Shown here in pieces: positions 24,104 to 37,200 of a DNA stretch of 64,000 bases (the stretch's first letter is position 1; each line of letters begins with the position of its first letter). The notes under the pieces were generated by a model that was not told the origin of the DNA, did no database searches, and worked only from the letters and a program-made list of their open reading frames with translations. This DNA comes from Morella rubra (Eukaryota > Streptophyta > Magnoliopsida > Fagales > Myricaceae), in contig CM025855.1 in NCBI GenBank assembly GCA_003952965.2, positions 37,086,287 to 37,150,286 on the forward strand, given 5' to 3'. The position numbers and the translations under genes are program-made.

Positions 24104-27100
24104 TGTGACGCCCCACGCCCTTATTAACCTTTAAACTCTCAATTAGAAATATAATGCTAATTAAAACGAGATTAAATAGTACAAATTACTATTTGTTTTG
24201 TCAAAATATAAGGATTTATTATCTCCTTATCGAAATCAAAGTAGGCAATTAAGTAGTGCATGGAAATATTTATTGATAGAGAGTCTTACGTGCGCTCTAT
24301 TAAAGATAAAAGCGAAAGCAAGTAGCAATTAGTCAAATGACATCAGAAGCATTTGCTCAAAATAGATATAGAAATATCAACATATAAGTATAAGACTAAA
24401 ATAGGTAGTCCTTTACCATGAGGAGCAATAAAAAGTTAAAATTATGGGCTATAATCAAAATACGGGATTCACTGGCCCATTCTAAAATATATATCGATTA
24501 AAAGTATGGCCCACAATAGATAAAAGTATATCATAGGAAAGGTAGGTACAAAGTCTACAACCCCAAACAACCAAAATATTTATGCACGGTTTAAACCTGA
24601 ACTTGTATACAAGTATCCACAAAACATAAATGATAGCAGCAACTTACTGCTAATAGAGCGTATCAAATACCATATTTACTAGAAGAAAATGAGTCCCCTC
24701 CCAAATAAGTTTTTCCATAGAAAATATAGCAGACGAGCCAACCTAATAAAAGATATTTACACAAAGATGTCACATAATCTTGCCACCTGGCCGAACAACA
24801 TTACAATCATATCATTGTAGCAATGTTTAGTCACTGCATCATGGATGATTGAGACCCAAATCAGGATCTAGACCGTTTGAACTAGGTTCCAAGTTTGAAA
24901 GCCTATCTGACCTCATGAACTCGCATGGTTTGTTATGAATATAGACATACAACATAAACAACAAACAGGGTAAGTCATACGGATTCAGTAAAATCAAAAT
25001 AGCGATCATGTTATCAAACAAGCATAGCAGATAATTAATAATGAATGAAAATAATATGAAATGAGTAGTAAAGTAAGTAGATGATACAGTTTATTTTTCT
25101 TCTTTTAGATCCCTTGTATTCTTCAAATTAGTCAAAGACTTACAGGATGTTCGTTTTCTTTATTTTTCTAGGATTCTTTTGAATCCTAGAATTCTAAAAT
25201 CGAACATGTTTTTTAACATCACCTAAAAACAAACTTACCAATAATTAACATCACCTAAAAATTCTTAAAACGCAAAATTCTCAAAAAACATTCTAACCGA
25301 ACATCCTCTAAGGATTTCACTTTATCCATCCTCCGTTACACTCTGTTTAACCTCCAACGTTAAGGTTATTCGTCCCTCTTCCTTATCCTTTGGCACTATT
25401 CCGTGATTTTCATCCTCCCCAAAACAGAACAAGGTAGAGTCCTACTCCATACCCCTGGAGGCCACCCCTTGTACTATGTCAAGGCCATGATTGCACATCT
25501 TCTAGTAATCAATACTGTAACATTTTGCTCATATCAAATCTTGTCAATTCATTTCATGTTAAGTCTAGTTTCATTTAGCAATTAATTTCTCATATTCGAG
25601 CCATGTTAACATCGGACTAACTTGTTAGTTCAAATTAACGTTCATGCTTTAAACCAATAAATCATTCATTGAATGAAAATGTAGATAAGGATGATGTCCT
25701 TTAATCAAATAACGTATTTCATCAAGAAGATAACATATTTTTATTATTCTAAGCAACCGTATAATTCAATTCAAACAAAACACAATATACATCAAATCAT
25801 TTCCATGAATTCTAATATCTTTGCATTCGAAATATTTTTGAGTTATATTGAATAGGTCAATGCATTAATTACCACTTTGTATAATGATTTTAGAATGCCA
25901 ATTACTTTATTCACAAATGATTTACCTTAATGAAATTTAATGGTTGCGGTATATCTTTTTTATTTCTTAATATCTCTTTCTTTCATTTCTTTTCTATTTG
26001 ATTACCAACTACTTTAGTTACTGATCTAGTTGATCAATCAACCTTTTTCAAATGCTACTTTACTCCAATAGATATATTTAAATCCTTATTATCCGAGTAT
26101 GTAGAGAATTCGACTTACATAAATCAGTAACCAACTAAACATCAAGGACCTCAAAATAGAACACAAGACCCGACACTTCCAAAGAACAACACTAACAAAC
26201 CACTTTCTCCTTTTCTTTCTAATTCCTTTCCATCCATTTAGTTAGTGATTTGAAACATTATTACTTATCACATTTCTATTCCAAATAGTAGGTTATGCAA
26301 AATAATACCTTATCCTTTTTCTTTTCAAATCCATTAATTTGGTCCTCAAAAAAATTTGGCTTTAAGTAAATGCACAAAAGCTAGATTTCCTATTTCTTTC
26401 CAATATTATGTAACAATAATAAAATCTTTTTAATTATGTTCATTTGTAATTAGTACTATAACAAATTAGGGTTATAACAAAACCTTTCTTTTGGCCCAAG
26501 AGTTTAGAAAGATAGTTCATTATTATGACATACTTTATAGTTCACCAATTTCACTTGGCTTGCTAATTTCGTGTTTTTTGGCCTATTTTTCTTACCTTAT
26601 CAAACTATTAACTCTTAATCAAATTTTCTTATATCACTAAAGTACATGTCCAGAGAGCTTATAGGGTATGGTACACAATAAAACTAAACCAACAGTAAAA
26701 TAAAGACTACATCAAACCATCCTTCAAATTTAGTAGCTTTTTAAACATGTGTTTTGCTCCAATAATTCCATCTCTTTTTTAGAGCAGAATACACCAATTA
26801 GTGAATATTTTTCCCTCTAAATCAGAACACAAACTTGGTCATTATCAAGGCAAAATAAAGTGCTAATGTTCAACTTCTTAACAATATGTTGTTCGGTTGC
26901 AAAAACCAAGTATTTGGTCTTTCCTTACATTAGTTGTAAATCTTAGCATGCAAACTATATAGCGCTTTAGATCCTTATTAACAACACCAAAACAATAACT
27001 ATTTCAACATATTTGACGCCTCACGGTAAAGTAAAGAGGTATGTTAATGAGCATCAACCGAGTACCTCAGTGCAACCCATGAGTTTACTAGCTTTAAAAT

Positions 27101-28456
27101 GAAATGATTTAACATATGCATGTCCAGATCTCTATATGTAACATATTATCTTACTTCAAGTTTACAATTTTCCAAAGAAAAGTCACATACTTCATCTCTT
27201 CTAACAAGTTGAACAACTACAGTTACATATATATGAGCATAAAAGTCATTACATTACACTATTCGGCCATGCATGCACTAATTTCTTCAAGATCGTTGCA
27301 AAATCATCAAAACAGAACTCTATGTGACACATGCAACCCAAAATCTAAACTAAGAAGCACAACTTTTTCCATGACCAATGCAATATGCAACCCAGTTTCT
27401 CTTATAATTCAAACTAATATCTAGCTAAACTTTACCTCAATCTAGCACCCTTCTTCCACTTGGTTTCCCTAGAGAAAAATATGAGTCAGACTAGAGATTT
27501 TACAAGAGAAAAACAAAGGAGGAAACTAAGGGAAAATGGTGAGAAATGATGCCCATTACCAATCGATTCTTTCTTTCTCCTTGATTCTCTCCTCCTGCAA
27601 ATGGTTCTTCTTTGCTCTCTGTCTCTGTCTCCCTTCCTCTAATTTCTGATTATGTGGGCTGAAGAAAAATGAGACCTCTAGCCTCTCTCTCCTTTAAATA
27701 GGCTCACTTAACTAAGGTTACTATTAGGGTTAAACCTAGGCTTAGTTAGATATAATCATGCTAACTTAATCTGTCTCATAGAATCTAGATTTTCTAATGG
27801 CTATTAGGGTTTGCAAATGACGCTCTTTACAAGTGTCAAGCCCTCTAATCAAATCAAGATGATTATTATTCTGTTCTCCCTAAATGGCCGGTTAGCACAT
27901 GTCCATTGGGCTGGATTTTCAAGCTCACTTCCAGCTCTATCAAAGCCCATCTTTAAAGACCAATTAAGCTTAGTATCCCTCAATTAATAGAGCCCACTAA
28001 TAAGCAATTATAGCTCCAAGTCGAAGCCCAATGGCCAGTCAACTTGAGGTCCACTTCTCACGCTCTTTAATTCTATGACTATTGTAACTTAAGCTTCTTT
28101 CAAATAATTAACCTTAGAATTAAATAAATCTCCAAAAATAATTAATAAAACAGGCTTAAAAATTACGAATGAAAAGTATTCTAGCCAAAACTTAAATTAG
28201 AGCTTCAAAGATTAAAGCTTACTCATAACAACAAATAGTTACTACGGAGAAAGTATCCGAGAAATTGAAGCATAAATTATATTCATCAAGTGAACACAAG
28301 AGAAAAAGTATAGAGAACAAATCGATGAATTTGGCATTTAATTACCAAATAAATTCATCATTAAAGCGTTTAATTAATCAAATTAAATAAATTTTAAAAC
28401 ATATTAGTAAGCAAATAATGTATGATTAAAAGTAATTAACTAGGAGCGGTGTTACA
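24104..28456 (-). mobile_element. Long solo-LTR-like unit, Ty3-gypsy (Tekay-like) fossil
   Basis: The unit begins TGTGACGCCCC and ends GGTGTTACA, termini typical of long LTRs of plant Tekay-type chromoviruses. Read on the - strand, its order matches the 38489-42228 unit: AT-rich head, a promoter-like part with a TTTAAATAGG box near 27696, and a conserved GC-rich part (25430-25510, CCCCTGGAGGCCACCCC) with counterparts near 41060-41140 and 47460-47570. No gag or pol is present, so it is an LTR without an interior. I see no clear 5-bp target duplication (GATTG left, TCATG right). It is broken and diverged from its relatives, so not recent. Confidence 0.6.
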
Positions 28457-28964
28457 TCATGTTTTGTAATTTAGCCACAATTGAATAAAATTATAATGTA
28501 CCTGAAAAAATAAAGTCAAATTGCATGTCAAGTTTACAATATCGAGCTATAACAAATAGAATACAATGAAAGCAACTAACTGAAAAGCAATGAGAGTTCA
28601 TGGTCAGTCTTTAACACTAGGTGAAGAATATTATATAGCTATTATTAATCTCAAGCTTTAGAAAAAACATATAAAATTTCGTGAATTTTGTATCTATTTG
28701 GATAAATTTATTGTCCATCAGAATTTAGGTATTACTAATATATTACTTCTCTGAATTTTATTAGAACGGAAAGACTTTAGGCAATTAGGATTAAATAACC
28801 TCATAACTTATTAATTTTGACAATTGTCAAACGTGGGACATGTGATGTGGATGTAAACTTTCAGTTAATTTTGTGTTGAGAATTCTTAGATATGAAGTTT
28901 AAGAGATGATTTTGAAGAACCAATGAGTTAGAGTTGTTAGGCAAATAATGAAAGTATATATAAG
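28457..28964. other. AT-rich spacer between two LTR-type units
   Basis: No gene, repeat or terminal motif recognised. It lies between the end of the 24104-28456 unit and the 417-bp unit starting at 28965. Confidence 0.4.
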
Positions 28965-29381
28965 TGTCACGCCCTGTGCCGTACTTACCCCCTAGAGCTC
29001 AATGAGCATTAGTAGGCTCACCTTTTGTAACTAGCATTTTTGTTGTAATCCTCGAAAGGACGCTTTTGTCATTGTGGTATATAAAATTCGTTTTGGGTTT
29101 ATCAACCTCAAGTTTTATCACATTTTCCCCACTCATTTCCTAAAACGCTTTACTACACTTAATAAGGTAACACAGTCTCGCCAAAACCAGTACTAAAACT
29201 CTTAACTATTTTGTGACCCCTGCAGTTATCCCTTTAAATTCGTAAGTCTTCCGCTGAACTTTTTTCCGAGGGCAATTTATATTCCATCAGCAAGTTAGTT
29301 TTCATACTGTAATCCCCACCTTATGTGCATACTAATACTTTAAGTGAGCCTAGGGGGTAAGTACAGGCACGGAGCGTGGCA
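28965..29381. mobile_element. 417-bp LTR-derived unit with long inverted ends
   Basis: The unit starts TGTCACGCCC and ends GAGCGTGGCA, flanked on both sides by the 5-bp direct repeat ATAAG (28960-28964 and 29382-29386). Its two ends are imperfect inverted repeats of about 38 bases sharing TACTTACCCCCTAG. Both ends resemble the outer end of the 38489-42228 LTR (reverse complement of its last 60-70 bases), as if two LTR 3' ends faced outward. The 5-bp duplication points to retrovirus-type integrase. It holds no coding sequence and is a fossil. Confidence 0.65.
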
Positions 29382-30046
29382 ATAAGACCTAAAACAAGTC
29401 CAACAGAGTCATATCCCAACACTACAAGAATTTCACACATACACGATGAAATTCTTGACCGCTGCAAGCATCCTGTCGGCCGAGCCTTAGCAATCCTGAC
29501 CCAAAACTCATTCCTGCAGGTGATAGAAGAGAAAGCGCTCCTGTGGCTTCTTGACAACCATTTATATCAGCAATTTTATCTTGGTTGGTCGACATAGGGT
29601 GAGTCCTACAAATTGTCCACCGTTCCATCAGCCGTCGTTAAGAACCCAAAATAGCCGACGGATTTAAGCCTTCACCAACGTTACAATTCATTCAGTGACG
29701 GCTTGTAGGGAGATATGTGCCCTTCTCTCCTGACAAGTTTTGTTTCCCTTCGTCGAATTTATTGTCATTTATGATAGCAGTTTCAATCAATTTTCCCTCA
29801 ATCATTCCCGAATTGCATCTTCCACCCCTAAAACATCTGCGAGGAAACCCTAGCCTAGCCCACCATTGAAGCCATGTTCCCACCATTGAATTTTTTATCT
29901 TAATTATTTGTAATTGCGTTGTTCAGTTTGCTTCGGGCAAGCATGCATTTCACGGTAGCAATTTCTTAAGAAATTAAGATTTGTTGGCTTAAGCACATCT
30001 ACATCTATGATCAATTATTTCTTTTGTATCTTGTTGTCATGGTGCT

Positions 30047-31485
30047 TGGTGTGCTGTCACAGGCAACCAAATTAATAATACTTAAACTCCTAAAAATACA
30101 TGTAGTGGTGCGAGAAAGGATCGTTCTCATGAGGAGTATCTAGCCTAGTTTTATGCTACGCGAACAAGGATTGAGGGGGGGGGGGTTTGAGTATAATGAA
30201 AACAATTTTAAGAAAAAAAACTAAGGAACAATTCAAATTAAAGTATCGAAATCAATCAAAAGAACAAACCTTAGTCTAGGTTAACATCCACCATCGAAAT
30301 TTTACAACTGATCATCGATGCAAATATATATCAATTCACACTTTGAATATTCACTGCTGGAACTATTTTCCTATCTCTCCTTAGTCGTAGTTAATTAGAA
30401 AACAAGCAATTTAATTAACCCTAACTACTAAACAACCCAAGACAAGCGCTAAAGGTTTAATCGAGTAGCAGCCTTAAGAATTAGAGAGATCGATGAAGCT
30501 AAACAACACAAGCACAAGCGGTTGCATGTAATTTAGTCGTTTTTTCTTCCTAAGATCTAATGATTTCTGACGCAACAAATCATTAAATCTTAGTTGCTTC
30601 ACAAATTAGAGGGATCAAACAATTACGGATTTGATATCTAACCCAGCATTAGATTGAAACAAATAATAAGCTAGTAGGCCTCCTAGTTATTAAACCAGAC
30701 AATCATGAAAATAGGCATAGAATAACATCCAATACTCATAGCATAAATTGCACAATGAAAATAAATTAGATCTCACAGTTTTACTGATTTCGAGGCTTCC
30801 GTTTCCCTTCGACCAAGTATAAAAGTTTAGCCACGCAGGGCCATGATGAAAACTCGAAGGAGAAGTTAGAAGAGAAGGGAGAGAGAGGCGGCTGGTTCAG
30901 AAGTTTGATGCTTCTCTTACACGTTCATTACAAGTGCTGCAACCCTAGCATATCTCTCTAATATATTCTAAAACTATAACAATATCAAAATCTGACTATT
31001 TAAGGAAAATATAAAAAAATAAAATAGGACCTAATAAAACTAAGAAAGTGGCGTCTTCCTCTGGAATTTTCGTGCACCAGGTTTGGAAACTTCCCAAAAT
31101 TAACAGGTCAGATCCGCATATCAAGATTGCAATCTATGGAATGTTTCAAAACGTCAACAGTGCAGGTGATGCAACTTCAAGCCGGATTTCGTCCATCATG
31201 CAGCCAGTATCTCTTAAAACTCAAAACATGAAAGTTGTAGATATTTGTTTTGGCGTTCCATAGCATCTTGAATCATCTCAATCAGATCTTGGATGAGATA
31301 TTTATGCCATAATTACAAAGTGATGTCGAAACTGTCCAAAATCGACCAATTAACTTCGTTTTGCACTTAATGCCTTCATTTGTATCCTAAATCAAAACAT
31401 AAGAATAATTAGTACATTTAGGCACCAAATAAGTATAAAATACTAAACATTAAGGGAGAAAAATAAGATATTTTGCATTCTCATC
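30047..31485 (+). repeat. Dispersed repeat R1, copy 1
   Basis: A 1.44-kb unit starting TGGTGTGCTGTC and ending CATTCTCATC, flanked by GGTGCT on both sides (30041-30046 and 31486-31491), which looks like a target duplication. The first 800 bases recur with high similarity at 61328-62125. There is no coding capacity and no obvious terminal inverted repeat. It could be a solo LTR of a Ty3-gypsy element with unusual ends or a non-autonomous unit; I cannot classify it. It lies inside the CACTA element and is younger than it. Confidence 0.6.
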
Positions 31486-33155
31486 GGTGCTCTTAGTGCT
31501 ATAGGGAAATTTCAGGTATGGATTAGCACAACCTGGCTTTGGTTTTGCAAGAGCAAATAGAACCCATTTTGTTCTAAACGGGAACCCAAGTATTGCTAAA
31601 TACTTTTTAGTAAGTAAAGTAAGCGTTCTATAATATTGTCTGGGAAAGATTTGTTCGAATATCAAGTTATCTTGCAATCTTAGATACCAACAAGCATTTG
31701 ATAAAATATAGAACAGGGTAGCGCCTTTTATATCATCTATTTCTGTAGATTTGTTTCCATCCATGCAAGTTCCTCACATATTAGTTTAAATATTTTGGAG
31801 CTTATTATTCTGGATAAACAAGTACAGCTAATGAGCATGATAACAAGATGAATTGTTATTCCTCAAGCATAGATGTTGAATGTGGATCAGCCACTGCTAT
31901 TTCGGGGTTGAGTTCAATGCAGTGGTTGATGTTTGGGTGTAGAGGAATTGTTAGTCTTCAAGCATAGTTGTTAAATGTGGATCAGCCACAATTGGAATGT
32001 TAACCTTTAATTGAGATTATCCTAAGGTCGCAGGGACATGACTAATGGGTTCCACGATTTGTATAATCTGGCTGTCTTTCTATGAACTGAGCAGGTTGAG
32101 CTTTGAACTATAATGCTATAAACTATTCCATCTAAATGTAGGCATATTGATAGATAAATAAGTTTGCTTGCTTGAACTCTAGTATAGGATAGCGGAGACT
32201 GACCTTTAAGCTAACTAGGGTTTATTTGGTAGCAGAGAGTAGGAGTCAGCAGATTCAGGCCGAATCCTATGAGGAAATATAGAATCCAATGGTGCAAAGG
32301 AGAGGTGACACTTTTGAAAATGAAACAAAGAGAAAAAAAAAAAAAGAGTTTAGGTAGCTGTTCCTGAATAGTGGACATAAATTTGTAGTAGTGTTTGGGC
32401 TTTTTGTGGCTGGTTAGGCGGCTACTGAGCAATGAATGGTTGAGGGGATTTTTTATTTTGTTTTGTGGTTGAGCTCATAGTTTCATTACCTAATCCCTCC
32501 ACCTGGTTGATCTCCCATTGGGTTCTCAATGACTGCACCCTCAAGTTTTTACTATAATTAAGAGAGTTGATTCACTAGATTTTAATATGTCACTCCATCA
32601 AGGGCTGCAAATTTGCGTAATGTTGAGACATTAAATTTCTTCCATAAGATAAAATTTGTTGATGTTATGGGTTTTTTCTCCTCTTTCACATGCAACTATG
32701 AGTGTTATATATGGGTAGCTAATATTTATGTTATGATATCTCTTTGAAACTACCGGTGGTGCAACATTAATATTTGAAACAAGGTAGTCGCTCTGAATGG
32801 TGGCCCAAAACCCTTTTCAATTTTGTTGCTTTTCAGACCATAGTGAACATTTAGTTTTGAATCTTCAGTTACTAGTGGTCCTTGTATGTGAAAATTGAAA
32901 TACTTTTATGCAAGCATTTTCATTTTCTGTTATTGCTCTACTGGATTCTTAGACTGAGAAATTATAAGTTATTCATTTCAGACAACAAAAAATAAAATAG
33001 CAAGTAAATTACGAAGTATAGATACAACACCCTGTTTATGTAAGTTTAGTTGCTCCAACTTAAAGCTTTTGATGGCCACATGACTAACGCCTCTAAAATT
33101 GTATTTTGCAGGTACTACACCATCTTTATTTTGGATTAGTGATAAATAATTCGAT
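31486..33155. other. CACTA interior without recognisable gene
   Basis: AT-rich sequence between the R1 copy and the TNP2 remnant. A 45-base segment is repeated with few changes about 96 bases apart (near 31851 and 31947, both containing GTGGATCAGCCAC). No protein family recognised. Confidence 0.4.
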
Positions 33156-35830
33156 ATGGATAGATCTTGGATGAATGCGATGAACATGTTTAAGAGCCTT
33201 AACTATAGTTACGGGGTTAAGGAATTCATGGCATTGGCTCATAAATGTGTTTATGGGCCCATAGGGTTAGGTGTCCATGTAGAATGTATAATAATAATAG
33301 CTACTATAAGCCGATAAGTGTCGTTGAAGACCATTTGTAGTTAAAAGGTTTCGACTAAGACTACACCCAGTGGATCTTCCATGGGGAGGAGACTGTGAGT
33401 TGTCTCAATGTGCATGCTCGCATTGATAGTGGGAGGTTGTGGAAGAGGTTGATGGCTTGGAGCAAATGTTGGACAATGTTTTCATGAAGACATTTGTAAG
33501 GGCCAAGGGTGATGTACCAGCAAGTATCCACATTGACCCTAAATCAGATTGTTTGCCAAATAGATTTCAAAATCTGTGAGATAATGCCCATTAACCCCTG
33601 TTTCCCACCTCTACAAAGTTTTTAAAGTTATTATTCATTGTGAAGTTACTACACATAAAGACCATGAACAACTGAAGCATCAAAGCGTTTGACATAGTGA
33701 TTGATCTACTACACAAAGCATTCGACGAAGTCGAAGTATAGTTGCCGAGGTCACATTATGAGACAAAGCAATTGAGATGAGGTCTTGGCTTTAGCTAAGA
33801 AAAAAATATATGCCTACAAGAATAATTGTATACTTTATTGGAAGGATCATTCGAAATCGACTCTTGTCTGACATGTAGGTGAGCCGTGGTGGACTTCTGA
33901 AGGGGAAAAATAAGTTGATTCCACAAAAGATTTTGAGACATTTTTCACTAAAGCTAAGGCTTCAATGGCTGTTCATGTGCTCGAGTAGTGCCAAGGATAT
34001 GAGATGACATGAAAAAGGAAGGTGTGCAAACCCAACCAAGATTAGGCATCCTACTGATTTGGTTATATGGAAGGAGTTTGATCAGAACAACCCATGGTTT
34101 GCACTGGAGATCGCAATGTGCAATTCGGGCTTGCTAACGATGGTTTCAATCTTTTCGAAAACATGAGTACAAGCTACAACGTTTGGCCTGTTATATTAAC
34201 CTCGTACAACCTACCTCTATGGAAATGAATGAAATATCCTTACTTCATGATGAGTTTGCTTAGTCCAGGGCCTAAAGCACCTGGCAACAACATATACTTC
34301 TATGCCCAACCATTAATAGACAAGCTCCAAGAGTTGTGGATAAAGGGTATCTTGACTTATGATGCATAAAAGAATGAGATGTTTAAGTTGCACGCATCTT
34401 TGATTTGGACTATCAATGATTTTTCGACATATGAAAATCTTTCTGGGTGGAGCATCAAAGGTACAATGGCTTGTCTTTCTCGTAATGGGGATAAGGGTTG
34501 CTCACGGTTAAAACATAGTGAAAAATGTTGTTTTATAGATCATCGTTGTTTTTTGCAAAGCAGACATTCTTGGTGGAAAAAAAGTATGTATTCAATGGAA
34601 AAATTGAACTTTGGGGACCACCAGTTGCATTGTTAGGAGCAGATGTTTTGGAACAGATGAAAAAAGTTAGGGATGTCATCCTTGCACAAGAATGGCAAGC
34701 GGATACTAAATAACTAAATTAGTGTAAGAAGAGTATCTTTTTCAATCTTCCCTATTGGTGCTCTTTGAAGTTAAGGCACAACTTTGATGTCATGCACATT
34801 GAGAAAAATATCCACAAAAGTGTGTTATAGACTTTGATAGGCATTGATGGGAAGAACAAGGACACCGTTAAATCTAGGATGGACTTGGAGCAAATGAGAA
34901 TCAGGTCAGAGTTGCACATTTTTAGGCATCATGGGCATGCTTTAATGTCGGTTGCTTGTTACACATTGTCCAAACCTAAGCGAATGGCCTTTTGTCGATG
35001 GCTGAAATCCATAAAATTTTCAGATGGGTTTACTTCAAACTTTGGTCAGTGCGTAAATCTTTAGATTGCAAGATTTCAAGGATGAAGTCACATGACTACC
35101 ACGTTTTCCTTCAGCATCTACTCCCAGTCAATATTCGTGGGTTCTTAAAGGGTGACATTAGCAAGGCGTTAACAGATCTTATTTCCTTCTTTAGGGCTAT
35201 TTGTTCAAAAACATTAGTCATCGAAAATTTATCAAGACTTCAGGAAGAAATCGTTATAACCCTATGTAGGCTGGAGATGATATTCCTACTTTCATTTTTG
35301 CATCCCGTGGAGCGATTCCTAGGCAAGTTAAAATAGTTTATGCGTAATAAATCTCGACAAAGGACTCGATCGTTTAAGTATATATTCATATTGAGTGTCT
35401 GGCTTTCTGTTCAATGTACCTTGACGGTATTGAGACGAAGTTCAACTATGTGGAACAAAATAACAACATTGTGACTCCCATTAATGTTAGTGATTTATCC
35501 ATTTTTAATCATTCTGTTCAAATGCTTGGCCCTACTACACACCGATTGATGGATGATAAGCCTTTTACTAAGGCCCAATGGTACATCCTCACCAATTGTT
35601 CCGAACTTCATGATTACTTGAGGTGTTTCTAATTTCTTGTCGAGTATATATATTAAAAAAGTGACCACTTTTTTTTTCTGCACAATTTCTCTATAATGAT
35701 TCCTTGATCTATTTTGCCTTAGTGAATATTACAAGACGGTGATGAATGAATCTCCTATTAACACTGATACAAGGCATGAAACAGGGTTTTCCCTATGGTT
35801 TAAAGATCACGTGAAGACAACAATTGCATT
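33156..35830 (+). pseudogene. TNP2-type CACTA transposase, decayed
   Basis: The start MDRSWMNAMNMF matches the transposase-associated N-terminal domain of plant CACTA elements, followed near 33355 by DYTQWIFHGEE. Then, in changing frames, come stretches corresponding to the TNP2 core: RHPTDLVIWKEFDQ near 34045, LLWTINDF-like SLIWTINDFSTYENLSGWS near 34396, a glycine/cysteine-rich segment, then HNFDVMHIEKNIHKSV near 34780 and MKSHDYHVFLQHLLPV near 35080. The C-terminal part ends with MYLDGIETKFN near 35414 and GFSLWFKDHV near 35786. Family members are about 700-1100 residues. Here the reading is interrupted many times by stops and frameshifts, so no functional transposase is made. It lies between the CACTA termini in the expected orientation. 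Confidence 0.8.
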
Positions 35831-35999
35831 ACACACATAATTTCTCAACAAGCATTGGATCAGCAACGGTGGCTATGGGCGATAACAACCTAGGAGGAGA
35901 CAAGTGTATAGTGGTTTTGGAGGCATTTAATGATCGGAAATGATTACTAACTGAATCTATGAATTTGACCGGTTTTCCTTGGTCAAAGGAGGTGCTGAC

Positions 36000-36523
36000 T
36001 TGTGTATGGGCCAAGGCTGGTCGAATGGGCTAAAGGGAGGCCCAAAAAGATGTGGTTTCTAAGCCCAAATACACTAAAACATGCAATCTAATCCCAAAAC
36101 CCTAATTAAAAATAAAAATTCTAGGAAAATGATCAAACAAGGCATGACATCCATCAATTAGGTCCTATTCACTAAGAAAACAATGAAACAAAACACGTCA
36201 AGCAAAAAGACTGGAGAAAAATAAGGTTTCTAGAAGAAATTAGTGCAAAAACAAGCTTTAGGGGCAAAATCATCTTTTCTAGCATATAAAAATTATTAGG
36301 ACACTGACATGAGAAAAATAGTTAATAAAATGAAAGAGCTTGAAAATACAAGAATGAGGATATTTTTATCATAATTTTCGGATATATAAAATTTTTCTAC
36401 GTATTTTACACTAATAATAATAATAAAATAATTAAATCCGAAAATAATAATATAAAACTATTAATAATACTTAATTAGGAAAATTAAAATTAGCAAAAAT
36501 ATTTAGAGGGTCAGGGTGTTACA
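36000..36523 (-). mobile_element. Partial LTR of the Tekay-like family in the CACTA
   Basis: The right end AGGGTGTTACA followed by unrelated DNA matches the terminus of the 24104-28456 unit (GCGGTGTTACA). The preceding AT-rich sequence with repeated AATTAAAAT-type words, and the AGGCCCAAAAAG and CCCTAATTAAAAA stretches further left, fit the 5' half of that LTR read on the - strand. The left boundary is uncertain (about 35900-36050) and the outer end of the LTR is missing, so it is a broken fragment. It separates the TNP2 and Ptta remnants of the CACTA. Confidence 0.5.
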
Positions 36524-36649
36524 CCCACAGATTGGGATCAAAGTCGCTACAAAACCTTCGTGCTGAAAAGTTATATAAACATTTATTATATAATTTGTTT
36601 GTGTCCATTGGATAATTTTATTAGATGATAGAAGTGAATTGTTTTTTTT

Positions 36650-37200
36650 GTTGCAGTGCAGAGTGTGCAGGAGAATCTAATTAAGTTCTACAAGCGTTGT
36701 CATGTCACAAAGCGAGATGGCAACCTCATAAATGACAAGGCTGAACAGACATATGTAAGCCTTCATAGTGTCATTTAGTCCTTGGTTATTTCCCATACGG
36801 CCAGTAAGAACACTAGTCATTTGAGTGTGCACTACATTGACTATGCAAGAGGAGATGATGAAACTATTTGCTGAGAGGGATCCTACTAAAACAAATTTGG
36901 AACTGGCTGAATAGGTGTTCCATAAGGTGTTGGGGCACAAATCCGGATACACTCGGGGTTTAGGAAACTCGGTGATCTCACACCATCTCCCACATTGCAA
37001 TCAACTCATGTCACCCACCTAACACAACAAATGGAGAAATATAAGTATGAAATGGAGACATTTAAGGTGCAATACTTAAAGATGAAAGCAAACATGGAAT
37101 AGTTTTTTGCACGGTGCCACTCCTATGATGAAAAGTTTGTTGAGATCAATAAATCACAAATGTTCTCCGACGATGAGATCAAGGCCCCTCTCCCCATGAC
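36650..37200 (+). pseudogene. Ptta/En-Spm accessory transposase remnant
   Basis: Translation gives FYKRCHVTKRDGNLINDKAE and, about 60 codons later, VFHKVLGHKSGYTRGLGN, which correspond to conserved parts of the plant Ptta/En-Spm transposase family (the second protein of CACTA elements, with a KRSGYIKGLG-like motif). Several in-frame stops lie between these blocks. Position downstream of TNP2 on the same strand matches the usual CACTA gene order. Confidence 0.6.

Noticed and set aside
31450-31764. 104-codon open frame on the - strand
   Set aside because: It straddles the end of the R1 repeat and CACTA interior and matches no family I know.
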